Positions 7,362-16,037 of a stretch of DNA of 64,000 nucleotides are shown here, one piece after another. The first letter of the stretch is position 1. Each line of letters starts with the position of its first letter. The position numbers and the translations under genes were made by a program. The notes under the pieces are model-generated. The model was given only the letters and a program-made list of their open reading frames with translations, did not search any database and had not been told where the DNA came from. The stretch comes from Oscillospiraceae bacterium (GTDB lineage: Bacteria; Bacillota; Clostridia; Oscillospirales; Ruminococcaceae): assembly GCA_030539275.1 (NCBI GenBank), contig JAUNSK010000011.1, forward strand, positions 50,830 through 114,829, read 5' to 3'.

Positions 7362-9548
7362 TTATTTGTTGCCCGAAAGAATATACTGTTTAAGCTTCAG
7401 TTCATCAAATATATTTACTTTACCATCTGAGTTTATATCATAGTTTACATTTTCCTGCGGACTGTCAGTTGTCGCACCGGTCTGTGTGCCGGTAATCCGG
7501 GGTGTCGTCGTTTCTGCAGGTGTTCCGGTTACAGGCGGTTGTGTCTGAACATCAACAGCTGTAAATGTAAGCTTCCTGCTTTCAGCATATGACTGGGCAT
7601 ATGAGTCTTTTATTCCCTTTATGATACTTATGCTGCTGTTTTTAAATGTATATGTTCCTACCGAAGTGACTGACTGCGGAATATAGATACTCTGAAGCTT
7701 TGTACCTGAAAAAGCAAGATCTGTTATGGTTTTTGTGTTCTCAGGAACGCTGTACTGAAGCAGCGAGGTTGACTGAGGACATCTGATAAGAGCAGATTTG
7801 TCTGCGTTATAAAGAATTCCCTTGTCAGACGAAAAATATTTATTATTTTCATCTACTGTTATTTCAGTCAGCAATGCATCACTGTAAAATCTTTCAGGAA
7901 TAGTTATAACTGACTCAGGCACTATGAGCTTTGAGATATTAACATGACTGAAAGCATCCTGACCAAGCTGTTCAATATCATCAGGCACAACCACTTCCAT
8001 AGTATTCACTTTCCATGAACTTAAGTGATTAAAAGCATTGCTGCCTATAGACGAAACATTTTTTCCAAGATCAATTTTTTTAATGGAAGTACAGTTTGCA
8101 AAAGCATTATCTTTTATAGATACAGTACTATAATCAACTGTGTATGTGATAAGTATTGTATTTGCCGGGCATCTGATAAGGGCAGATTTATCATTGCTGT
8201 AAAGAATGCCCTTATCAGAGCAGAATGACATATTATCCTGCGCCACATTAATTTCGCTTAGTGTGCTGTAATTTAATAACATATCCGGAATACTTCTTAC
8301 CGATCCAGGAACAGTTAATTTATTTATATCCGTATAGTTAAAAGCATTGTAATCCATAGCTTCTATACAATCAGAAACGGTCAGATCTGATATAGACATC
8401 TTTTTTATACTATCACCCGAAAAAGCATTTTTTCCTATAACAGCAGTGTTTTTTCCGAGATCAATACTTGCTATTGAGTAGCATTTGTAAAACGCCTCTG
8501 CTGATATCGAAGTAGTAAAGTCGCTTATTTTGTATGACATAAGAGATGTATTCTGAGGACATCTGATAAGCAGTGTCTTATCTGCATTGTAAAGTACACC
8601 TTTATCTGATGAGTATGATTTATTGTTATCCTCAACATTTATATATGTAAGATGATCATTTGAGTATAACTCAGCAGGTACACCGGAGCATGCAGCGGGT
8701 ATATTTATTCTTGATATTTTTACATAATGAAATGCGTTCTCGCCCAGTGCCTCAAGATTATCCGGCAAAGTTATTTCATCAAGGCACATCGGGTCATTAT
8801 ATGAAATACCGGCAAAAGCATATTTACCTATTACTGAAGTATTTTTACCGAGTGAAATACGTTTTAATGAAATGCAGTTATAAAAACCATAATCCGAAAT
8901 ACTTTCAACGCTGTCAGGAACTTCAAATGATTTTAAAGAAGTTTTCGCAGGACATTTTATCAGTGTTGTTTTATCATAGTTAAAAAGTACGCCGTTATCT
9001 GAGGAGTAGTAATTATTGCTCTTGTCAACAATTATCTCTGACAGCGCAAGATCAAAGGTAAACCTTATAGGAATACTCTGAACACTATCAGAAATATTGA
9101 GTTTAAGAATCTCTGCATATAAAAAACAACCGTCCGCCATAGTATCTATACTACAGGAAACAGTCAGTTCGTTTAGTGTTATCATGCTGCCTGAACCAGT
9201 TCCTGCAAAAGCAGATTCCCCTATGACTTTTATGTTCTTTCCAAGACTAAGCGTACTCATAGTCCTGCATCCATAAAACGCTTTGTCTGCAATCTCAGTG
9301 ACAGGACATCCGTCGATCTCATCCGGGATCACAAGATCGGTCAGATCTGCGTCGTCTGTATGTCCCTTTACAGTAATTGTATCGTCAGCATTTTTTACAT
9401 AGACAAGTCCGCCATATTCACAGTCATCAGCTGATATTATATATGCATTACCGGGCTGTGAGCTGCTGAACTTTATAAGTGTGAACGTACCTGCTGATAA
9501 AAGAATCAATGAAGAAACAAGTACTGCTGCTTTTCTGATGCCTTTCAT
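7362..9548 (-). CDS. Secreted BspA-like leucine-rich-repeat protein with a half dockerin
   Basis: 728 residues. An N-terminal signal peptide or anchor (residues about 7-25) is followed by many LRR_5 units (for example IGKYAFAG and SIGSNAFN). These are arranged in about five long repeats of roughly 125-130 residues, each containing a segment like YSSDKGVLYNADKTLLIRCP. The C-terminus has a short Thr/Pro linker and a single calcium-binding dockerin repeat (DINSDGKVNIFDELKLKQYI) rather than the usual two. It is probably exported and may dock to a scaffoldin or act as a surface adhesin. GGAG precedes the ATG. It lies alone between two terminators. Confidence 0.9.
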   Translation of the reverse strand: MKGIRKAAVLVSSLILLSAGTFTLIKFSSSQPGNAYIISADDCEYGGLVYVKNADDTITVKGHTDDADLTDLVIPDEIDGCPVTEIADKAFYGCRTMSTLSLGKNIKVIGESAFAGTGSGSMITLNELTVSCSIDTMADGCFLYAEILKLNISDSVQSIPIRFTFDLALSEIIVDKSNNYYSSDNGVLFNYDKTTLIKCPAKTSLKSFEVPDSVESISDYGFYNCISLKRISLGKNTSVIGKYAFAGISYNDPMCLDEITLPDNLEALGENAFHYVKISRINIPAACSGVPAELYSNDHLTYINVEDNNKSYSSDKGVLYNADKTLLIRCPQNTSLMSYKISDFTTSISAEAFYKCYSIASIDLGKNTAVIGKNAFSGDSIKKMSISDLTVSDCIEAMDYNAFNYTDINKLTVPGSVRSIPDMLLNYSTLSEINVAQDNMSFCSDKGILYSNDKSALIRCPANTILITYTVDYSTVSIKDNAFANCTSIKKIDLGKNVSSIGSNAFNHLSSWKVNTMEVVVPDDIEQLGQDAFSHVNISKLIVPESVITIPERFYSDALLTEITVDENNKYFSSDKGILYNADKSALIRCPQSTSLLQYSVPENTKTITDLAFSGTKLQSIYIPQSVTSVGTYTFKNSSISIIKGIKDSYAQSYAESRKLTFTAVDVQTQPPVTGTPAETTTPRITGTQTGATTDSPQENVNYDINSDGKVNIFDELKLKQYILSGNK

Positions 9549-9648
9549 TTTTTCACTCCTTACAGTAATATTTTACAAAATATTTTATAACTAATATTAC
9601 CATGCAGGCATATCCCTGTCAAGTACAGCAACGTTTTCCCGGAAAAAT

Positions 9649-9701
9649 ATAACCCCCGGCTGTCTGAGGCAATAAGCCTTAAACGGATAACCGGGGGTTA
9701 T
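9649..9701 (-). terminator. Intrinsic terminator downstream of pcrA
   Basis: ATAACCCCCGG (9649-9659) pairs with CCGGGGGTTAT (9691-9701), with a second small stem (AGGC/GCCT) inside. On the minus strand it is followed by a T-rich run. It lies 31 bases after the pcrA stop. Confidence 0.85.
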
Positions 9702-9731
9702 TATATTATTTTAAACGTTCTGTAATACAGA

Positions 9732-12110
9732 TCAGTCTTTTTCTATCTTCTTCATTCTTGAGAAGTTTGCCATTATATTTTTAGTGCCTGCTTCTTCAAA
9801 TGCAATAGAGAGAAGTGCATCGTTCGCCATCTTTTTCATTGATACTACTACGCCTTCGCCGAACTTTTCATGCATTACCTTATCACCGAGCGAGTACTTG
9901 ATCTTCGCTTCCGGCTGCTTTGTTTCAGGTCTGTCATTTCTCATTGCTGAGATCTGCTGCTGAAGTGTCTTTGAGCCCAGACTCGGTGCAGCCTTTGACT
10001 TTGCACTTGCAGGAACTGAAGTTGATGTTCTGTCCTCTATAAGAAGGATATCAGGATCGATCTCCTTGATAAAGCGTGACTTCATATTTCTGCTTGTTGT
10101 ACCGAACAACATTCTCTGTGAAGCGTGAATAAGTCTGAGATTTTTCTTTGCACGTGTAATAGCAACATATGCAAGACGTCTTTCCTCTTCCATATCCTCT
10201 TCACTGTAGATGCTTCTGGAGCTCGGGAAGATGTTGTCCTCCATGCCGATAAGATATACGTTGCCGAATTCAAGTCCCTTTGCTGAGTGAACTGTCATAA
10301 GTACTACACAGTCAGCATTGCTGTCCATTCTGTCAAGGTCTGTATACAGTGAAATGTCAGCGAGGAAACCGTCAAGTGTCGCATCCTCATTGTTCTTCTG
10401 ATACTCAACCATTGTTGACTTAAGTTCATCTATATTTTCAAGACGTACCTGTCCTTCATCACCCTGAAGCTTCAGATAATCCCTGTATCCTGTCTTGTCC
10501 ATAACCTCATCAAGAAGTGTGTCAAGAGGGATAGTATCGGTAAGCTCTGAAAGTGAATCAAAAACAGCTGCAAGACTCTTGAGACTGTTGGCCTTTTTGG
10601 AGAGCATAGGATATGAATCAGCATTTCGCATTACATCTATAGGAGATGCAGCGTTGCCTGTTGCTATCTCATCAAGAGATGCAAGAGTAGCCTCACCGAT
10701 TCCGCGCTTTGGTTCATTTACGATACGTCTGAATCTGAGCATATCATACTGGTTATTGAGCACACTCAGGTAAGCAACTATATCCTTGATTTCTTTTCTG
10801 TCGTAGAAACGAAGTCCGCCGAAAACTCTGTAAGGAATATTGTTCTGTACAAATGCACGCTCGATGATATTTGACTGTGCGTTCATTCTGTAGAGTACTG
10901 CGTTGTCACCGAAGTGTCCGCCGGCTTTCTTTGCTGCCATTATGGAGCTTGCAACATAACGTGCCTCATCGCTTTCATCTGTTGCATTATAAACATAAAC
11001 CTTGTTTCCCTCTTCGCCGTCTGTCCAGAGTTTCTTTGCTTTTCTGCCCTTGTTGTTTTTAATAACGCAGTTGGCAGCATCAAGAATGTTCTGTGTAGAA
11101 CGGTAATTCTGCTCAAGGCGAATAACCTTTGCATTTGCAAACTGACTTTCAAAGCTCAGAATGTTTTCGATCGTAGCACCTCTGAACTTGTATATGCTCT
11201 GGTCATCATCGCCGACAACACAGAGGTTGGAGTACCTGGCTGCCAGCAGGCTTACAAGCTTGAACTGTGCATAGTTTGTATCCTGATATTCATCAACCAT
11301 AATGTATCTGTAAAGATTCTGATAATGTTCAAGAACTTCAGGTTCCTCTTCAAAAAGCTCAACTGTAAGCATGATGATATCATCAAAGTCAAGAGCATTT
11401 GCAGCCAGAAGTCTCTTCTGGTATTCACGGTAGATCTTTGCTATCGTGGTCTTTTTAAAGTCACCCTCGGCTTCGTCTCTGTATTGTTCAGGTGATTTGA
11501 GCTTGTCCTTGGCATTGCTTATCTCAAAGCTTACGCTCTTTGCATTGAACGCTCTGTCTGTTATTCCGAGATCTGCCATGCAGTTTTTCAGAAGTCTCTG
11601 AGATTCGTCTGCATCATATATTGTAAAGTTACTGTTGTATCCAAGTGTCTCTATTTCTCTTCTTAAAATTCTTACACATGCGCTGTGAAATGTTGCAGCA
11701 TTTACGCTGAGTCCGTCTTCTCCGAGAAGTGACTCAAGTCTTGTTTTCAGCTCATTTGCCGCTTTGTTTGTGAATGTGATCGCAAGTATGTTCCATGGTT
11801 TTACAGGTGCTACAGCTGTAAGCTCGGTAAGTCTTTGTACATCATCTGTCTTACCCTGTGCATAATCTTCAAGGAACTGCATGTCTTCATCTGATGCACC
11901 GTATTCTGACTTTTCGTTATATGCATTGCCGAATCTGACCATATTTGCAATACGGTTTACTATTACTGTAGTCTTTCCGCTTCCTGCACCTGCAAGAATG
12001 AGCAGAGGGCCGTTAATAGAGAAAACCGCTTCTTTCTGAGGTTCATTCATTCTATCGAAATATTTTTTCAGCGCTTCCTGCTTTAATTCATCAAAACTTT
12101 GTAACGACAT
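9732..12110 (-). CDS. pcrA: ATP-dependent DNA helicase PcrA/UvrD (SF1A)
   Basis: 792 residues, a typical length. Motif I is LAGAGSGKTTV, motif Ia ITFTNKAANELKTR, motif II MVDEYQDTN, motif III VVGDDDQSIYKFRGA, motif IV RLEQNYRST, motif V TVHSAKGLEF and motif VI RLAYVAITRAKKNL. The C-terminal about 60 residues form a Tudor-like PcrA tail (YSLGDKVMHEKFGEGVVVS). It unwinds DNA 3'-5' in nucleotide-excision repair and replication-fork clearance. It is monocistronic, with GGGAG before the ATG and a strong terminator after. Confidence 0.97.
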   Translation of the reverse strand: MSLQSFDELKQEALKKYFDRMNEPQKEAVFSINGPLLILAGAGSGKTTVIVNRIANMVRFGNAYNEKSEYGASDEDMQFLEDYAQGKTDDVQRLTELTAVAPVKPWNILAITFTNKAANELKTRLESLLGEDGLSVNAATFHSACVRILRREIETLGYNSNFTIYDADESQRLLKNCMADLGITDRAFNAKSVSFEISNAKDKLKSPEQYRDEAEGDFKKTTIAKIYREYQKRLLAANALDFDDIIMLTVELFEEEPEVLEHYQNLYRYIMVDEYQDTNYAQFKLVSLLAARYSNLCVVGDDDQSIYKFRGATIENILSFESQFANAKVIRLEQNYRSTQNILDAANCVIKNNKGRKAKKLWTDGEEGNKVYVYNATDESDEARYVASSIMAAKKAGGHFGDNAVLYRMNAQSNIIERAFVQNNIPYRVFGGLRFYDRKEIKDIVAYLSVLNNQYDMLRFRRIVNEPKRGIGEATLASLDEIATGNAASPIDVMRNADSYPMLSKKANSLKSLAAVFDSLSELTDTIPLDTLLDEVMDKTGYRDYLKLQGDEGQVRLENIDELKSTMVEYQKNNEDATLDGFLADISLYTDLDRMDSNADCVVLMTVHSAKGLEFGNVYLIGMEDNIFPSSRSIYSEEDMEEERRLAYVAITRAKKNLRLIHASQRMLFGTTSRNMKSRFIKEIDPDILLIEDRTSTSVPASAKSKAAPSLGSKTLQQQISAMRNDRPETKQPEAKIKYSLGDKVMHEKFGEGVVVSMKKMANDALLSIAFEEAGTKNIMANFSRMKKIEKD

Positions 12111-12420
12111 AACTGGACTCCCATCAAACTTTTTACTTAGAAATATTAGTAATTAATCAATTCATTAAAATTACCCGACGAATATTTATTATATCACAAT
12201 TTTTAAGATATGAAAAGAGAAAACAGATTTATTTTATTCAAGACGGGTTCATTTGTTAGAATATATTATTAAGTACTTAATATTATTTATTTTTTATGCA
12301 ATAATTACGTGAGGGCTGACTTACATGTAATCATTTTCAAATATTAAAGGTCAGGTGCATCGTAAAATATAACAAAATTATCTCCTGCATCAGCTGCCTT
12401 TAAGAATATTTTCAGAAATA

Positions 12421-12449
12421 ATGACTAAATCAGGATTTTGTGTTATAAT
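12421..12449 (+). promoter_or_regulatory. Promoter before the unknown two-gene operon
   Basis: ATGACT (12421-12426), 17 bases, then TATAAT (12444-12449), about 39 bases before the likely ATG at 12488. The -35 is weak. The rest of the gap after pcrA (12111-12420) is AT-rich and shows nothing else that I can support. Confidence 0.5.
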
Positions 12450-12487
12450 ATAGCTTACACATTTAAATTATGTTTCAGGAGAAAAAT

Positions 12488-13249
12488 ATGGGTGACGAAA
12501 AAAACTTTAATGAGTTTATCCCGAAGGATTCATATTGCGACATTATATATTCGCAGTATATGAATCATATCTTTGACAAGGAATTAGCTGTGAGCGGCCA
12601 TGAACTGATCTGCTGCATGAGAGCTAAGAAAAAAATTAAAAACAGGCTGCAGATAAGATCCGGTCTGACACTGCTGAAAATTCTTAAGAAGAAATCCCGT
12701 ATTTCAGTAATGTTCAGAGGTCTTGTGCCTGATGATGATACTCTTGAATTTCATAAAACAACTATGGAAATGCTTGATAAAATGTATGACAATGAAATAC
12801 CTGATGCAGAAACTACGATGTCAGTTATACGCAATCTGATACTGCTGACTTCAAATATCATACTTACCAGATATACACCGGAGTACAACAAAATAGTCAG
12901 CCTGCGTATCTCAAATACAAACATTGACCTTATCATGAGCTATCTCTATGACAGAAATAAACTCATAGACAGATATGAAAAAAGCAGATCAAGGCTGTTT
13001 AAGCTGCGCAGACCTATTGAAAAAAATATTTATTATCTGCTTTTTCTCATTCCCGGCATAAGGGAACTCGCACTGCTGTATCTGTTTATAGTATTTCTTA
13101 TCTCCCTGAGACTCAGGATCATGCAGAATTACGTTTTTGAATTTAACTACCTCTGCTTTGTCTACAGTCTGACATATAAGTGCATTGTACAGATGTACAG
13201 GTCGCAGCAGATACCTGACGATGAATCACAGGAAGAAATAGAGGAATGA
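12488..13249 (+). CDS. Unknown protein with C-terminal hydrophobic segments, first gene of a pair
   Basis: Not recognised. 253 residues from ATG 12488, which has CAGGAG six bases upstream (an earlier in-frame ATG at 12470 overlaps that site). The N-terminal about 170 residues look soluble and helical, with many basic residues early (MRAKKKIKNRLQIRSG). Two hydrophobic stretches follow at about residues 178-205 and 215-235 (YYLLFLIPGI, LLYLFIVFLISL), then an acidic tail (DDESQEEIEE). It is probably an inner-membrane-associated protein. It is followed 12 bases later by another unknown gene; the two share a promoter and a terminator and so form an operon. Confidence 0.7.
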   Translation: MGDEKNFNEFIPKDSYCDIIYSQYMNHIFDKELAVSGHELICCMRAKKKIKNRLQIRSGLTLLKILKKKSRISVMFRGLVPDDDTLEFHKTTMEMLDKMYDNEIPDAETTMSVIRNLILLTSNIILTRYTPEYNKIVSLRISNTNIDLIMSYLYDRNKLIDRYEKSRSRLFKLRRPIEKNIYYLLFLIPGIRELALLYLFIVFLISLRLRIMQNYVFEFNYLCFVYSLTYKCIVQMYRSQQIPDDESQEEIEE

Positions 13250-13261
13250 CCGGAGGTGTTT

Positions 13262-14260
13262 ATGATACAGGATACATATATAAGTCTTACTCAGAATCAA
13301 CTGTCACTTATAGAAAAAGGTGATCTGAATATCTGCCCCGATGGCCTGTTTACCGCCGATAATAAACAGCTCGCATATCTTTGTGCATTAAAAAGCCGCT
13401 CCGGGGACACACCTGACAGCATATCGTTTTGCCCGGTTCCCCTGCTCGCAGATACTGAGGCATCAGACATTCTTCAGAAATTATGGCTTATAAGTCCGCT
13501 TATGACCGTCAAGAACCAGTCTGTTTTAAGTATGCAGGACAATCCTCTTATAAATACAGTAAGTTCACTTATAAATAACAGTCTGATGAATCCGGATGAA
13601 AAATCCCTGTGTGAAATTCTTCGTCTTGCGGGTGAGAGTATTAAAAACTGCGCCCACAGGCCGGTCCCCGAAAATGTCACAGTCTTCTGTGAGCTTTTAC
13701 AGAATCTGATCGGTGTATGCACCGGGCTTTTTGCCCGCACTGCTGATACAAAAGACAGCTCTCTCTTTCTTATTTTAAACAATGCAGCTGGAAGTCTTGA
13801 CAAACTTATAGAAAAAACGTACAGCAATAAAAAAAGCTTAACTCCCGGGATCGCTGAGTATGAGCTTCTGATGCTCTTTACTATGAGCCTTTCACTTCCC
13901 GTCATTATCAGTGAGTACTGCACACAGTTCTATAAACAGTCGCACCGTATGCCGGCAAGCGCAGACAGCTGGCTGTGGACATTCGGCAAGCTTGACAGTG
14001 ATCTGTTCCGCTCCGGAGTCCTTAACTGCGTAAGCTTCAGATATCCGGCACTCAGCTGCATTAAGCTTATGAACGCACACTCATTCCCCGTAAATGCCGC
14101 ATGCCATATGGCATCACTTTTCAGGGATATGATGTATTTTATCGAAAACGGTGAAGACAGACAGTCACTCAGAGAGAAAGCCATGCTGAGTATCAACAAT
14201 AAATGCTTTTCACTCAGTGAAAAACTTTACTGTGATCCGCTGATATTCTCAAAATTATAA
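13262..14260 (+). CDS. Unknown soluble protein, second gene of a pair
   Basis: Not recognised. 332 residues from ATG 13262, with CGGAGG five bases upstream. It is predicted helix-rich and soluble, with no signal peptide, no membrane segment and no catalytic motif that I can identify. A segment near residues 215-300 is enriched in Cys and Ser (for example LNCVSFRYPALSCIK). It is close-packed behind the membrane-associated protein and ends in a strong terminator, so the two probably act together. Confidence 0.7.
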   Translation: MIQDTYISLTQNQLSLIEKGDLNICPDGLFTADNKQLAYLCALKSRSGDTPDSISFCPVPLLADTEASDILQKLWLISPLMTVKNQSVLSMQDNPLINTVSSLINNSLMNPDEKSLCEILRLAGESIKNCAHRPVPENVTVFCELLQNLIGVCTGLFARTADTKDSSLFLILNNAAGSLDKLIEKTYSNKKSLTPGIAEYELLMLFTMSLSLPVIISEYCTQFYKQSHRMPASADSWLWTFGKLDSDLFRSGVLNCVSFRYPALSCIKLMNAHSFPVNAACHMASLFRDMMYFIENGEDRQSLREKAMLSINNKCFSLSEKLYCDPLIFSKL

Positions 14261-14281
14261 GCTCAGAAATTTTTAAAGAAA

Positions 14282-14328
14282 TAAGCTCTTTGTCTGAAAA
14301 TAAATCAGACATGGAGCTTAAATTTTTT
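14282..14328 (+). terminator. Intrinsic terminator of the unknown pair
   Basis: 16-bp imperfect stem (14282-14297 with 14305-14320, TAAGCTC and GTCTGA blocks paired) around a seven-base loop, followed by AATTTTTTT. Confidence 0.88.
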
Positions 14329-14451
14329 TATATAAATCTGCTGTTTTGTAATGCATATTAAAAATGTGATTGCGCTCTCATAAATTTTACTGAATAAAGC
14401 CAGTTTTTCTTGAAATACTATCAGTGAATAATTTCTCAAAGGAGTGTCAAA

Positions 14452-15789
14452 ATGGCAAAAAGACGTGAACAATGGTCATCAAACTTCGGTTTTCTGATGG
14501 CTGCAGCTGGTTCCGCCGTAGGACTGGGAAACATATGGAAGTTCCCGTATGTAGCCGGTCATAACGGCGGCGCACTTTTTCTGATATTTTACATCATTAT
14601 ACTGGTCGTAATAGGAATCCCGATCCTGATCGCAGAAATGTCTGTCGGACGTGCTACGCACTTAAACTCTATAGATGCGTGCAAAAAAATAAATCCGAAA
14701 TGGGCATTTGTCGGAGTAATAGGCTTTCTTGCTTCTTTCGTCATCATGTCCTACTACTGCGTAATAGGCGGCTGGGTACTTAAGTATATAGCGACCTACA
14801 TCGTAACTGACAAAATAAACAACCCTGCCACATTCTTCAATGAATTCTGCTCATCATCCATCGAACCGATAGTATGGCTGTTCATTTTTATCGCAATAAC
14901 AGCACTCATAGTTATGAACGGGATCTCAAACGGAATAGAACGTATAAGCAAGATATTTCTCCCGCTCCTGTTCTTATTTATAATAATAATCGCAATAAAT
15001 TCACTTCTGCTCCCCGGTGCATCCAAAGGTGTGAAATTTTTCTTCGTACCTGACTTTACAGATATAAACAGCGCCGGTGATGTCGGCAAAATATTTCTAA
15101 GTGCCCTCGGTCAGGTATTCTTCAGCCTGAGCCTCGGAATGGGAACCCTCATAACCTACGGCAGCTACCTCGACAAAAATGCCAACATTCCTAAAAATGC
15201 CGTAAGTATCCCGGTACTTGACACCCTCATAGCGATCCTCGCAGGACTTGCCATCCTCCCTGCCGTCTTCGCCTACGACCTTGAACCCGGCGCCGGCCCC
15301 GGCCTGATCTTCCAGGTGCTCCCCGTAGTTTTTGCGAACATGCCGTTCGGAAGATTTATAGCGATACTCTTCTTCGTGCTTGTATTTTTCGCTGCCATCA
15401 CCTCAGCAATTTCCCTGCTCGAAGTCGTTGCAGCATACTTCATAGACCACAAAAATGTCAGCCGGAACGCTGCCGCTCTCGGCTGCTCAGCCGGAATATT
15501 TATTGCAGCCATATTTGTTTCCCTCTCATTCGGTGCACTTGGCGGCTTCAAGGTTTTAGGCAAAAATATATTTGACCTGTTCACTACACTTACAGATAAG
15601 ATACTCATGCCTATCGGCGGTTTCCTCATGTGTATTCTCGTCGGGTATGTATGGGGGATCCCGAACATGCTCAAGGAGATATCGTCGAACGGGCTTTATA
15701 AATTCAGATATAAGACTGCGATAAGCGCGACTCTTAAGTATATAGCGCCGGCGCTGATATTGACGATATTTGTGGTGTCGTTTTTGTAA
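14452..15789 (+). CDS. Sodium-dependent transporter, neurotransmitter:sodium symporter (NSS/SNF) family
   Basis: 445 residues with about 11 membrane helices, the usual bacterial NSS length. Helix 1 carries the family's sodium/substrate motif GSAVGLGNIWKFPYV. Other typical segments are GIPILIAEMSVGR, GQVFFSLSLGMG and the helix-8 region FAAITSAISLLEVV. It should import an amino acid or related solute with Na+; the substrate cannot be read from the sequence. AAAGGAG precedes the ATG. Its last about 560 bases are repeated in decayed form at 17637-18045, across an inserted gene. Confidence 0.95.
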   Translation: MAKRREQWSSNFGFLMAAAGSAVGLGNIWKFPYVAGHNGGALFLIFYIIILVVIGIPILIAEMSVGRATHLNSIDACKKINPKWAFVGVIGFLASFVIMSYYCVIGGWVLKYIATYIVTDKINNPATFFNEFCSSSIEPIVWLFIFIAITALIVMNGISNGIERISKIFLPLLFLFIIIIAINSLLLPGASKGVKFFFVPDFTDINSAGDVGKIFLSALGQVFFSLSLGMGTLITYGSYLDKNANIPKNAVSIPVLDTLIAILAGLAILPAVFAYDLEPGAGPGLIFQVLPVVFANMPFGRFIAILFFVLVFFAAITSAISLLEVVAAYFIDHKNVSRNAAALGCSAGIFIAAIFVSLSFGALGGFKVLGKNIFDLFTTLTDKILMPIGGFLMCILVGYVWGIPNMLKEISSNGLYKFRYKTAISATLKYIAPALILTIFVVSFL

Positions 15790-15817
15790 AGTAAATAATG
15801 TGATATATAATGAATGG

Positions 15818-15851
15818 ACCCCACGCTGCTCACTAGAGAGCGGCGTGGGGT
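15818..15851 (+). terminator. Terminator of the NSS transporter gene
   Basis: ACCCCACGC(T)GCT pairs with AGCGGCGTGGGGT (15818-15830 with 15839-15851) around an eight-base loop. A damaged copy of the same hairpin appears near 18070-18105, after the decayed transporter copy. Confidence 0.8.
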
Positions 15852-15892
15852 ATTTAATAATTATATACATTGTATCCAGAATTACATTATCA

Positions 15893-15921
15893 TTGACAAT
15901 ATGTAGAAATAATTATATAAT
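15893..15921 (+). promoter_or_regulatory. Promoter of the P-loop ATPase gene
   Basis: TTGACA (15893-15898), 17-base spacer, TATAAT (15916-15921). This gives a leader of about 110 bases before ATG 16038. The canonical hexamers suggest steady expression from its own promoter. Confidence 0.75.
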
Positions 15922-16037
15922 TAATCTATTCTTAAATGTTTGCTTTATAATTAATTGATATATATGAAATAAGTAACTTCTGACCACTGTCTGTCATTTC
16001 TATCAAAGTAACTGTAAAAAAGAAAGGAAGTCAAGAT

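Noticed and set aside
10914-11495. 193-codon plus-strand frame opposite pcrA
   Set aside because: pcrA is unambiguous on the other strand with all helicase motifs; the antisense frame has no start signals.
13474-13923. 149-codon minus-strand frame inside the second gene of the unknown pair
   Set aside because: The plus-strand gene has Shine-Dalgarno, operon context and a terminator; the antisense frame has none.
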